Below, one piece after another: positions 16,840 to 25,516 of a stretch of 64,000 nt of DNA; position 1 is the first letter of the stretch, and each line of letters opens with the position of its first letter. Under the pieces are notes generated by a model. The model made no database searches and was not told the DNA's origin. It was given only the letters and a program-made list of their open reading frames with translations. Position numbers and translations under genes: made by a program. This DNA comes from Nitrospirota bacterium (GTDB lineage: Bacteria; Nitrospirota; Leptospirillia; Leptospirillales; Leptospirillaceae). The stretch lies in NCBI GenBank assembly GCA_021820445.1, contig JAKADN010000004.1:1-64000 (forward strand), written 5' to 3'.

Positions 16840-17855
16840 GGGAGACTCCGGAATGGGGAGGGGGAAGTCGCGGAGGGATCGTAGGGGGTTTCCGCGAGTC
16901 GTTCCTCTGCCTCGGAAAAACTCTTGGTTTGACCCGAGGCAAAAAGGAAAAGGGCTGCCTGGCGTTTGAGAAGAGGGGCCAGCGGGTGGGACGGATCTCT
17001 GTCGATTCCCCGGATAAAGGAGTCCTGTTCTGGCGGAGGAAGAGGCCCGGTTTCTCCGGACGGGGGCGGAATGGTGACGGGTTGAAGCTCCGGCCCCAGG
17101 GCCGGATCGAGAAGGTAGCAGAGGGTGGCTCTGTGGGGGTGGAGATCCACCCCTCCCTCGGATCCGCAGACAAAAAGGATGCGTCGTGAGGGTGTGATCC
17201 CGTTTCGATCAAGGGCATGGCGGAGCTTGTCGATGATCGGCTCATGAAAGATGCCGATGATCTGGGCGGTGGCATCGAGGGGATTGGCGCACTTCTCGAC
17301 GGTGTTCCAGAGAGTCCTGAGGCCCAGCTCCTGGCGCAGGGGCAGAAGACGGGCGAGCTCCGGACGAAAGGATTCCTGGGAGAGACAGAGGACGTCCCCT
17401 TCTCCTTCGGGAATCCGGGAAAATGGCGTTTGTGACAGGGGGCGTCCGAGGGCATTCCAGATGTCGAGGACGCCTGGCCCCTGTTTGACCGGGACCTTCG
17501 AAAGTCCGTGAAGAACGACCCTGAGTCCCGCCCGAGCCGCCGCGATCGCGGCGGGAACGACGAGGCTCAAAGAGCGTTTTTTTCCGTCATAGGGGTCGCC
17601 GACATCGAGGTCATAACGGGTCGGAGCGGAAAGAGGCAGGGTGTCTCGGAGAGCCTCGAGAAAGCCACCCATTTCATCGGCCGTTTCCCCTTTCAGGCGA
17701 AGTCCCAAAAGAAGGGCGCCGGTCTGTGCGGAGGTCGCAGCTCCGGACAGCATGAGCCGGGCCGCATCGGCCGCTTCGGCGCGGCTCAGATCCCGCGATC
17801 CGAGGGGGCCTGTCCCGACTTTCTTGATGTATTCCCTGATCATTTCCGGTTGCAC
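16836..17855 (-). CDS. TrpD2-like nucleoside phosphorylase/phosphoribosyltransferase-fold protein
   Basis: A 339-residue protein related to anthranilate phosphoribosyltransferase. The N-terminal helical domain is typical (AADAARLMLSGAATSAQTGALLLGLRLKGET), as is the VVPAAIAAARAGLRVVLHGLSKVPVKQG segment, which replaces the classical TrpD GTGGD loop. LRTLWNTVEKCANPL is also recognisable. The lack of the GTGG motif suggests it is not the tryptophan enzyme but a TrpD2/YbiB-like protein, some of which bind nucleic acid. Its stop overlaps the HD-GYP start. Confidence 0.75.
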   Translation of the reverse strand: MQPEMIREYIKKVGTGPLGSRDLSRAEAADAARLMLSGAATSAQTGALLLGLRLKGETADEMGGFLEALRDTLPLSAPTRYDLDVGDPYDGKKRSLSLVVPAAIAAARAGLRVVLHGLSKVPVKQGPGVLDIWNALGRPLSQTPFSRIPEGEGDVLCLSQESFRPELARLLPLRQELGLRTLWNTVEKCANPLDATAQIIGIFHEPIIDKLRHALDRNGITPSRRILFVCGSEGGVDLHPHRATLCYLLDPALGPELQPVTIPPPSGETGPLPPPEQDSFIRGIDRDPSHPLAPLLKRQAALFLFASGQTKSFSEAEERLAETPYDPSATSPSPFRSLP

Positions 17856-17903
17856 TTCATCCTCATTGTCGCTCCGGATCCATATTCAAGGGGAGGGCGA
17901 AGG

Positions 17904-18620
17904 TCAAAGCCCCCCGAGACGTTTCAGGACAATGTCTCCAGGGACTGCCGCCGGGGAGAGCTCCCTGAGGTAGAGGATCGTCTTGAGGATGTCCTCGGGC
18001 TGGATCATTTCCGATTCGGGAACGGGAGCTCCCGACACGAGCGGTGTGGCGACATACCCGGGACAGATCGCGACTGCCTTGACGCCGTTCGGCGCCCCTT
18101 CGGCCAGCAAGGATCCTGTCAATCCCCTCAAGGCGAACTTTGTCATGGAATAGAGGGAAGATCCGGCCCAGGCCTCAAGCCCTGCCACGGAGGAGATATT
18201 GACGATCAGACCATTCCCGTGTTTTTTCATGATCGGGAGGATTGCCCGGGAGAGGAGAAAGGGGGCTCTCAGATTAACGGCCATCAACCGCTCGAAATCT
18301 TCGAGGGTCGCCTCCTCGACTTCGCCGAAGATGGCGAGGCCGGCATTGTTCACAAGAAGATCGATCCTCTGGGAAAGGGCTCCCGTGGCGGCATCGATCA
18401 GCCGTCCGACCTCTTCCGTGCGCGCAAGGTCGCAGGCAAGGGTGTAGAGCGTTCCCTCCTTTCCCCTGGACTCCTCCGTCAGCCGATCGAGACGCGGGCC
18501 GCTTCGTCCGGTCGCGAAGACGCTGTGCCCAAGGGAGAGAAGGCCTCGGGCCACCGAGAGTCCGATTCCGGAGGTGGCTCCGGTGACAAGGGCATGGATC
18601 TTGGGCTCCCGGGCGTTCAC
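17904..18620 (-). CDS. Short-chain dehydrogenase/reductase
   Basis: A 238-residue classical SDR. It has the cofactor loop VTGATSGIGLSVA, NNAG motif LLVNNAGLAIFG, catalytic Ser in NISSVAG and YxxxK in SLYSMTKFAL. GTG 18620 is chosen because it overlaps the mazG stop (GTGA) and has AAGGAAG upstream; the longer frame runs back into mazG. Substrate unknown. It is co-transcribed with mazG. Confidence 0.85.
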   Translation of the reverse strand: MNAREPKIHALVTGATSGIGLSVARGLLSLGHSVFATGRSGPRLDRLTEESRGKEGTLYTLACDLARTEEVGRLIDAATGALSQRIDLLVNNAGLAIFGEVEEATLEDFERLMAVNLRAPFLLSRAILPIMKKHGNGLIVNISSVAGLEAWAGSSLYSMTKFALRGLTGSLLAEGAPNGVKAVAICPGYVATPLVSGAPVPESEMIQPEDILKTILYLRELSPAAVPGDIVLKRLGGL

Positions 18621-19498
18621 GGACCCGCTTCCTTCTCTTTCCGCGGCTTCTTTGACTCCGTCCAAAGAGCCTCCCATTGTTCGGAGGTCAGGTCGGCAAG
18701 GGGGATCCCCTGCGCGGCCGCCTCCCGTTCCATGAAGCGGAAACGGTCACGGAATTTTCTGTTGGCGGAGGACAGGGCCTCCTCGGGCCGAATTCCCGAA
18801 AGTCTTGCGAACTGGGCCAGGACGAACAGAAGGTCCCCGATCTCCTCCGCAAGACGTTCGGGACCCTCGAGGCGCGCCTCGAGAACTTCCTGCCATTCCT
18901 CGAGGACCTTGGGACAGACCGCATCGGGGGAGGGCCAATCGAATCCGACCCGTCCCGCCTTCTGTCCCTGCTTGGCCGCGACCGTCAGTGCGGGCATGGT
19001 CGGCGGGATTCCGTCGAGGACCGATTGTCTGTCCCGATGCTCCGGTTCCTTCCTTTTTTTCTCCTCCCATGTCTCCCAGATCGCGGCGAGGCTCTTTCCG
19101 GGGGCCGGTGACTCGAAGACATGGGGATGGCGGGAGACCATCTTGCGGGCGGCCCCGTCGAAAATGGTGCCGAGGGACTGGCCGGACTTCTCCCACAAAA
19201 TTCTTCGGGCCATGAAAAGGATGACGAAAAGGTCCCCCATCTCCCGGGCGATGTTTTCGGAGTCGTCCTTCTGCACGGATTCTTCGAGTTCGAAGATCTC
19301 ATCCTTGAGATCGGCAACCAGGGCGGAAAGGGTCTGTTTTTTGTCGAAAGGACACCCGTTTTCTCCCCGGAGATGATCGACGACCCGTGATAGACGGCGG
19401 AATCCCTGAAGATCTCCCGAGGTTTCCGTCAGGGGTTGGGCGCGGTTGTCCGGAGCGTCGTGGAGGGTTTCGAGATAGCGGGACGGATCGAAGGTCAT
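18617..19498 (-). CDS. mazG: Nucleoside triphosphate pyrophosphohydrolase MazG
   Basis: A 293-residue two-domain MazG that hydrolyses (d)NTPs to monophosphates and PPi. The N-terminal domain shows LRGENGCPFDKKQT, LKDEIFELEES and EMGDLFVILF (ExxE...EED-type metal site); the C-terminal repeat shows EEWQEVLEARLEGPERLAEEIGDLLFVLAQFARL. ATG 19498 is used because GGAGA lies five bases upstream; an ATG at 19534 has no site. It is coupled to the SDR gene. Confidence 0.9.
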   Translation of the reverse strand: MTFDPSRYLETLHDAPDNRAQPLTETSGDLQGFRRLSRVVDHLRGENGCPFDKKQTLSALVADLKDEIFELEESVQKDDSENIAREMGDLFVILFMARRILWEKSGQSLGTIFDGAARKMVSRHPHVFESPAPGKSLAAIWETWEEKKRKEPEHRDRQSVLDGIPPTMPALTVAAKQGQKAGRVGFDWPSPDAVCPKVLEEWQEVLEARLEGPERLAEEIGDLLFVLAQFARLSGIRPEEALSSANRKFRDRFRFMEREAAAQGIPLADLTSEQWEALWTESKKPRKEKEAGP

Positions 19499-19685
19499 GG
19501 ATTCTCCAGGGTCTGGGAGTGGCTCGGGTTTCATTATACGGGGATCGAACTGCCGGGGAAAGGCCTCATCTTGATTGACCTGAAATCTTTTTTGACGAAG
19601 GATTTCTCAAGGTGCGTTGACCTTGCCGGGAGAGTAGGAAAAAATGGGGGGGCGGAATGGAGTTGCCCGGGACCAGGGGAAACGT

Positions 19686-19715
19686 TTGACTTGTCTCTCC
19701 TGAAGGTTTTAGAAT
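19686..19715 (+). promoter_or_regulatory. Predicted sigma-70 promoter for the RND efflux operon
   Basis: TTGACT at 19686-19691 and TAGAAT at 19710-19715 are 18 bp apart, 38 bp upstream of the tolC-type gene start. This is a close consensus match, in the intergenic region between divergent mazG and the efflux genes. No obvious MerR-type palindrome was seen within the spacer. Confidence 0.6.
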
Positions 19716-19753
19716 CAAAACATCATGATACGGTGTCTCAAAAAAGGGGAGCG

Positions 19754-21205
19754 ATGAGGGTGAGGAGAGTCGAGCTGGAATCGAACCGGGAAACCGGAAG
19801 AGGATGGGTCCTTTTTTGGGGAGTCCTCTGCTTTGTCCTGGGAACGCCTGTCTGGGCGAACGCCGTGCAGGATACACCCCTAAGCGCTTCTCAGGAAATA
19901 AACGGCGGAAGCGGAGCTGAGCCCCGGAACCCCAAGGATCAGGATCCCCCCCTCACCGTAGAGCAGGCCGTTCGTATCGCCCTCGAAAAAAATCCCAACA
20001 TCCTCTCCTTCCGCAAGACGTGGCAGGGGACGAAAGATCTCGAGAAAACCGCCCTGGCGCCCGCCGATCCGCTTCTTCAATGGGAGTATGGAGGAGGAGA
20101 GCAGGGGAATGCCCAGAATGTCCTGACCAACGCCGCCGGAGTGCCGTCGGGAGTTCAGAACGTGGGGCTTCCCTATCCAAACGGAAGCAACTGGGCCATC
20201 GTTCAGTCCTTTCTGTTTCCAGGGAAAGCTCTTTATGGGTACAAGGTCAACAAGGACAACACGAAGATCGCCTACGAGGGCTACCGGGTCCAGCGGGTCC
20301 AGCTCAGGAACCAGACGGAACTTTCCTGCTATCAGTGGCTTCTGTCCCAGGAAACGCTTCGCTTGAACGAGGAGCTCCAGACCTGGCTCATGCGGGTCCT
20401 TGAGATCACCAAGGCCAAGCTGTCGGTGGGGTCGGTCCAGATTCTCGATGTGGTCAACGCCCGCGTGGCGCTCTCCCAGGCCCGCCTCGACCGTCTGACG
20501 GCGAAATACCAGATGGAGGTGGCCAGGAAACAGCTCAACATGCTCCTCGGCTTTTCGATGGATCGTCCGACCCGGGTGGAAAAGCTTTCGGATCCCTCCC
20601 CAATCCCATTCTCCATGGCCGACCTTGAGGGCAGGGCGCTGGAAAACAGGCCGGACCTTCTTTCGGCCAGGGCCACGGTCGATCTGAACCGCCACCAGCT
20701 GACCCTGTCCAAGCTCGGCTTCATGCCCGACTACCAGTTGACCGGATCCGAAGGAGGGGAATCCTGTTACGGTTTCTCCGGCCTGAATTGCTGGTATGTG
20801 GGAGTTCAGATCAACGTGCCGGTCTTCGCTCCCATCAAGCAGAACCTTCAATACGCCTCCCAGAAGGAAATGCTTCGCGCGGCGGACTGGCAGTACCAGT
20901 GGCAGACGGCGCAGGTCCGCCTCGCGGTGGACAATCTCTATGCCCAGGTCGTTCTCGCCTACCGGCAGTACCGGATGAACGCCGACGAGATCCTTCCCCA
21001 GTCCCGTCTTGCCTTCGAACTCGCCCTGACCGGATACGAGAACCAGAAAAACGATTTTCTCTATCTGATCAACGCTGTCCAGGCCTACCGCCAGGCCCAG
21101 TACAACCGCTACCAGAGTCTGACCGCCTATTATCAGTCTCTCAGCAATCTTGAGGCGGCGGTCGGAGCTCCCTTGCCTTTCGACAGGCATTCGGACAAGC
21201 CCTGA
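19754..21205 (+). CDS. TolC-family outer-membrane efflux channel (CusC/CzcC type)
   Basis: A 483-residue outer-membrane factor. The signal sequence is WVLFWGVLCFVLGTPVWANA; two OEP-type repeats follow, beginning LTVEQAVRIALEKNPNILSFR and, in the second half, LEGRALENRPDLLSARATVDLNRHQL, which is the usual NRPDL motif. The gene is first in a channel-adaptor-pump operon. ATG 19754 has AAAAGGGGAG upstream; the frame is open further back without a ribosome site. It completes the efflux route across the outer membrane. Confidence 0.9.
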   Translation: MRVRRVELESNRETGRGWVLFWGVLCFVLGTPVWANAVQDTPLSASQEINGGSGAEPRNPKDQDPPLTVEQAVRIALEKNPNILSFRKTWQGTKDLEKTALAPADPLLQWEYGGGEQGNAQNVLTNAAGVPSGVQNVGLPYPNGSNWAIVQSFLFPGKALYGYKVNKDNTKIAYEGYRVQRVQLRNQTELSCYQWLLSQETLRLNEELQTWLMRVLEITKAKLSVGSVQILDVVNARVALSQARLDRLTAKYQMEVARKQLNMLLGFSMDRPTRVEKLSDPSPIPFSMADLEGRALENRPDLLSARATVDLNRHQLTLSKLGFMPDYQLTGSEGGESCYGFSGLNCWYVGVQINVPVFAPIKQNLQYASQKEMLRAADWQYQWQTAQVRLAVDNLYAQVVLAYRQYRMNADEILPQSRLAFELALTGYENQKNDFLYLINAVQAYRQAQYNRYQSLTAYYQSLSNLEAAVGAPLPFDRHSDKP

Positions 21206-21240
21206 CCCCTATCCTGGGAGTATGACGGAACTCACCCCCC

Positions 21241-21259
21241 GCTCCCGTTTTGCGGGAGC
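21241..21259 (+). repeat. 7-bp stem hairpin between tolC-type and adaptor genes
   Basis: GCTCCCG / CGGGAGC with a 5-base loop lies in the 73-bp gap, without a T-run. It could stabilise or attenuate the polycistronic mRNA. Confidence 0.4.
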
Positions 21260-21278
21260 CAATGCAAGGAAGGCTCGA

Positions 21279-22400
21279 ATGCGGAAGGTTTTCATGGCAA
21301 TGGTCGCGATGTCGTTTCTTTTGCTGGAGGGAGGTGCAGAAGGCCTTCGTCCGGCCGCCGCCTCGTCGGGCGAGACGGAAAAGGAGGTGCGCCTCTCTCC
21401 CGCCCAGTCGGCGGCCGGATGGGTCCAGGTCATCACCGTCGAAAAAAAGAGCATGGAGACGGAACTTCGAAGAACAGGAACCCTCAACTTCGACGAGGAG
21501 AAGGTGTCGATCCTCTCGGCCCGTGTCGCCGGCCGGGAGGTGAAGATCCTGGCCTTCGAAGGACAAAAGGTCCACAAGGACGATCCGTTGGCCTATGTCT
21601 ACAGCCCGGACTATACGACGGCCGAGGTGGAGCTGTTGAACGCCTTCAAGGTGGCCAAGACCCTGTCCGACAAGGCAGAGAGCGGCGCCTACATTACCGC
21701 GGCCGAGAGAAAGCTTCGGTTGATGGGGGCCTCCGAAGGGGACATCGATACGATCTCCCGGACACGGACGGTCTCCCGCTACCTGACCCTCCATGCGCCA
21801 CGGTCGGGGGTCATCCTGAACTCGGCTCTCCGGGCGGGCCTCTTCATGAATCCCGGCGACCAGCTCATGACCATCGCCGACCTGTCGAGCCTCCTGGTCT
21901 ACATGGATATCTACGAAGGGGACTTCCCCCTCGTGAAGAGGGGGCAGACGGTGTCTCTTGAAACCGTCGCCTACCCGGAAAAGATCTTCCCCGGCAAGAT
22001 CGTCTACCTGGGGGGAATGGTCGACCCCAACACCCGGACCTTCCATGTGCGGGCCGAGATCCCCAACCCGGAGCGGCTGCTCAAGCCCGGAATGTTCGCC
22101 ACGGTCCGGATCCGGCTGAACGTTCCGCATCCGGTGGTGGCCGTCCCCGAAGTGGCGGTCCTCCGGGATGAACATGGCTATCATGTTTTTGTGGAAAAGG
22201 CTCCGGGAGCCTTCATGCTTCGTCGTGTCCAGACCGGACCGGAGGAGAAGGGATGGATCCGGATCGAGTCCGGGCTTGTCCCCGGTGAAAAGGTGGCGGC
22301 GAAGGGGGCCCTCCTTCTGGAGGGGATCCGTGAGACCAATCTCAGCGAGGCGACGGGGACGACCCCCCCGCTTGGACGGATAAGGAGTCCTCGTCCATGA
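21279..22400 (+). CDS. RND efflux periplasmic adaptor (CusB/CzcB, HlyD family)
   Basis: A 373-residue membrane-fusion protein. It begins with a signal-anchor (MRKVFMAMVAMSFLLL), then the barrel-sandwich motif GTLNFDEEKVSILSARVAGREVKIL, a short alpha-hairpin around LNAFKVAKTLSDKAE, HAPRSGVILNSALRAGLFMNPGDQL and the beta-barrel VYLGGMVDPNTRTFHVRAEI. There is no C-terminal CzcB zinc-chaperone extension. ATG 21279 is preceded by AAGGAAGG. Its stop overlaps the pump start (ATGA). Confidence 0.9.
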   Translation: MRKVFMAMVAMSFLLLEGGAEGLRPAAASSGETEKEVRLSPAQSAAGWVQVITVEKKSMETELRRTGTLNFDEEKVSILSARVAGREVKILAFEGQKVHKDDPLAYVYSPDYTTAEVELLNAFKVAKTLSDKAESGAYITAAERKLRLMGASEGDIDTISRTRTVSRYLTLHAPRSGVILNSALRAGLFMNPGDQLMTIADLSSLLVYMDIYEGDFPLVKRGQTVSLETVAYPEKIFPGKIVYLGGMVDPNTRTFHVRAEIPNPERLLKPGMFATVRIRLNVPHPVVAVPEVAVLRDEHGYHVFVEKAPGAFMLRRVQTGPEEKGWIRIESGLVPGEKVAAKGALLLEGIRETNLSEATGTTPPLGRIRSPRP

Positions 22401-25400
22401 AGCATCTCGTCGCATTTGCCCTCCGGGAGAGGGTGATTGTCTTTCTGGTAGCGATTACCCTCTCCGTGGTGGGGGTCTTTTCCTACGAGAATCTTCAAAT
22501 CGAGCCCTATCCCGATGTCTCGCCGCTCGAGGTGCGGGTTCTCACCCAATGGGCCGGCCGCGGGGCGGAAGAGGTCGAGCGGCAGATCACCCTTCCGGTC
22601 GAGATCGCCATCAACGGGACTCCCGGGATGAAGACCCAGCGGTCGATCTCCATGTATGGACTCTCGGTGGTCATCGCCGTCTTCAAGGACGGGGTCGACG
22701 ACTTCGAGGCCCGTCACCGGATCTACAACCGCATCTCCCAGGCCAATCTTCCCGCCGGAGTGACGCCGGTTCTCGACATCAACACCCCGGCCACCGGTGA
22801 GATTTACCGATATACTCTCACGGGGGCTCCCCTGGACCAGCTCAAGACGCTGGACGACTGGGTCCTGGAGCGGCGTTTCAAGGAGATTCCGGGGGTGGCC
22901 GACGAGTCCGGGATGGGAGGATGGATCCGGCAGTACCAGATCCTGGTGGACCTGGCCCGTCTCAGGGATTTCAACATCCCTCTCTCACAGGTCCTGGCGG
23001 CGGTCTCCGCAGCCAACAACAACGTCGGGGCTTACGTGATGAATTTCGGGGAGACGGCCGCGGTCGTGCGGGGCCTCGGACTCCTCAAGAACCGGGAGGA
23101 CATCGGCCATGTGATGGTGGGGGAGGTCAAAGGGACTCCCGTCCTTCTCCGGGATATCGCCACGGTCCGGATTGGCCCCCAGCCGCGCCTTGGACGGGTC
23201 GGCCGAAATTACGAGAACGACACCGTCGAAGGGGTGGTGCTCCTTCTTCGGGGGGCGAACACCCGTCACGTGATGAAGAGGATCCACGAAAAGGTCGCCG
23301 AAATCCGGGCTCACGATCTTCCTCCGGGGGTCAAGCTGCTTCCCTTCTACGACCGGACACAGCTCATGCACTGGACGCTCCATACCGTCCTGGAGAACCT
23401 CTCCCTCGGAATCGGACTCGTTCTTCTCACTCTCTATCTGTTCCTGGGGAACCTTCGTTCGGCGATCATCGTGGCCATCACCATTCCCGTGGCCCTTCTG
23501 ACCGCTTTTTCCATCATGAAGCTCCACGGGGTCTCCGCGAACCTGCTCTCTCTGGGTGCCATCGACTTCGGAATCCTGGTCGACGCCTCGGTCATCGTGG
23601 TGGAAAACATCTACCGCCATCTCACCCAGGACAGGCAACACAAGGAGCGGCCCTCGATCTTCGTGGTGATCTACGAGGCGGTGACCGAGGTGCAGTCGGC
23701 GACGGTCTTCTCCACCCTGATTGTTTTCTCGGCCTACGTTCCGCTCCTCTTCATGAGCGGAATCGAGGGAAAGATCTTCTTTCCCATGGCCTACACGATG
23801 GGCGGGGGGCTCCTGGCGGCGGTGCTGCTCTCGATGACCCTCTCGCCGGCCTTTTCCTCCGTTCTCCTCAAAAATGTCGGCGCCCATCCCGATACCCCCC
23901 TGATGCGGGTCGTAAAGAAGGGATACGACGCGATCCTCCTCTTCGTCCTCGACCGGCCCCGCCTGGTCCTTTCCATCGCGGGGATCTTCCTGGTGCTGAC
24001 GGTAGGGATCGCCCTCCCCAGGCTGGGATCGGAGTTCCTGCCCAAGCTCGAGGAGAACAACCTCTATATTCGGGCGACCTATCCGGCGGCGATCAGCCTC
24101 GATTACGGGGCCCGTCTCACCGACGGGATCCGTCGGCTCGTTTTGGAGATTCCGGAGGTCAAGACGGTGGTGTCCGAAGAGGGACGACCAGATGACGCCT
24201 ACGACGTGGGAGGCTTCTGGAACGCCGAGTTTGCGATTTTCTTCAAGCCCCATGCCCAATGGCGCAAGGGTGTGACGAAGGAGCAGATCCAGAAGGAGGT
24301 CCTGGCCCGTCTCAAGACAATGCCGGGCATCACCTTCAATGTCTCACAGTACATCGAGGACAACGTCGAGGAGGCTGTTTCGGGGGTCAAGGGGCAGAAC
24401 AGCGTGAAGATCTATGGACCCGACCCGGTGGAGCTCGAAAAGCTCGGCCACCAGGCCATGGGGATTCTCGGGAGCATTCAAGGCTTCCACGACCTGGGTC
24501 TTTTCCGGATCCGGGGAGGCCCGGAGCTCGACATCCGGGTCGATCCCCTGGCCTGCGCCCGGTACGGAATCCATGTGGCCGACGTGGAAGGGGTCATTCA
24601 GGCGGCGGTTGGCGGCGTCGCGGTGACGCAGGTTCTGAAGGAGGAAAAGCGGTTCGACGTGACGGTGCGGCTCTCCCATCCTTACAGGAAGGATATCTCG
24701 GCCATCCGGTCCATCCCGGTCGACAGTCCGGACGGCTCCCACATTCCCTTGTCTCAATTGGCGACCATCAATCTGAAAATCGGAAATTCCTATATTTTCC
24801 GGGAGGCCAACTCCCGCTACATTCCCGTGAAGTTCTCGATCCGGGGACGGGACATCGGGACCTCCGTCGAACAGGCCAAACGCGAGATCGCCGAAAGGAT
24901 GCCCCTTCCCCAGGGCTACCGCATCCGCTGGTACGGAGAGTACAAGGAGATGAAGGCGGCCCAGCACCGGCTGGCCATTCTCCTGCCTATTGCGGTCGGA
25001 CTGATCTTTCTCCTGCTCTACTGGGCATACCGGTCAATCAAATATGCCCTGGTCCAGATTCTTTCCGTCCCCGTGGCGATCACGGGAGGAGTCTGGGCTC
25101 TGCTCATCTCCGGGCACCATCTGAGCATCTCGGCCTCCCTTGGATTCCTTTCCCTGTTCGGGATCGCCATCCAGGACGGAATGATCCTGATCAACTTCGT
25201 GACCAATTTGCGACGGGAAGGGCTTTCCATGAGGGAAGCCCTGGTTCAGGGAGGGAATCTCCGGGTGCGACCCGTCCTGATGACGGCGCTTCTCGCCGGA
25301 TTCGGCCTGTTGCCGGCGGCGCTTTCGACAGGGATCGGAAATCAGGCCCAGAAGCCTCTGGCGATCGTGATTGTGGGAGGAGTCCTCTCCACCATCGTTT

Positions 25401-25510
25401 TCACACTTCTCGTGCTTCCCGTGGTCTATTCGATGACGGGGCGGCTCCCTCTCCTCGATTCCTCCGGAGAGCCCTCCGGAATACGGGAACGTCGTCCCTC
25501 TTCGGGCTAG
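22397..25510 (+). CDS. Heavy-metal RND efflux pump (CzcA/CusA family)
   Basis: A 1037-residue inner-membrane proton-driven pump of normal RND length, with two halves each of six membrane spans and a large periplasmic loop. The fourth-helix signature reads IDFGILVDASVIVVEN (Asp390 and Asp396), the DFG-x3-D pattern of divalent-cation (Zn/Co/Ni/Cd) HME pumps; Cu/Ag pumps such as CusA usually lack DFG. GTPGMKTQRSISMYGLSVV and PYPDVSP at the N-terminus are also typical. With the adaptor and channel it spans the envelope. The metal is inferred. Confidence 0.92.
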   Translation: MKHLVAFALRERVIVFLVAITLSVVGVFSYENLQIEPYPDVSPLEVRVLTQWAGRGAEEVERQITLPVEIAINGTPGMKTQRSISMYGLSVVIAVFKDGVDDFEARHRIYNRISQANLPAGVTPVLDINTPATGEIYRYTLTGAPLDQLKTLDDWVLERRFKEIPGVADESGMGGWIRQYQILVDLARLRDFNIPLSQVLAAVSAANNNVGAYVMNFGETAAVVRGLGLLKNREDIGHVMVGEVKGTPVLLRDIATVRIGPQPRLGRVGRNYENDTVEGVVLLLRGANTRHVMKRIHEKVAEIRAHDLPPGVKLLPFYDRTQLMHWTLHTVLENLSLGIGLVLLTLYLFLGNLRSAIIVAITIPVALLTAFSIMKLHGVSANLLSLGAIDFGILVDASVIVVENIYRHLTQDRQHKERPSIFVVIYEAVTEVQSATVFSTLIVFSAYVPLLFMSGIEGKIFFPMAYTMGGGLLAAVLLSMTLSPAFSSVLLKNVGAHPDTPLMRVVKKGYDAILLFVLDRPRLVLSIAGIFLVLTVGIALPRLGSEFLPKLEENNLYIRATYPAAISLDYGARLTDGIRRLVLEIPEVKTVVSEEGRPDDAYDVGGFWNAEFAIFFKPHAQWRKGVTKEQIQKEVLARLKTMPGITFNVSQYIEDNVEEAVSGVKGQNSVKIYGPDPVELEKLGHQAMGILGSIQGFHDLGLFRIRGGPELDIRVDPLACARYGIHVADVEGVIQAAVGGVAVTQVLKEEKRFDVTVRLSHPYRKDISAIRSIPVDSPDGSHIPLSQLATINLKIGNSYIFREANSRYIPVKFSIRGRDIGTSVEQAKREIAERMPLPQGYRIRWYGEYKEMKAAQHRLAILLPIAVGLIFLLLYWAYRSIKYALVQILSVPVAITGGVWALLISGHHLSISASLGFLSLFGIAIQDGMILINFVTNLRREGLSMREALVQGGNLRVRPVLMTALLAGFGLLPAALSTGIGNQAQKPLAIVIVGGVLSTIVFTLLVLPVVYSMTGRLPLLDSSGEPSGIRERRPSSG

Positions 25511-25516
25511 GAAGGA

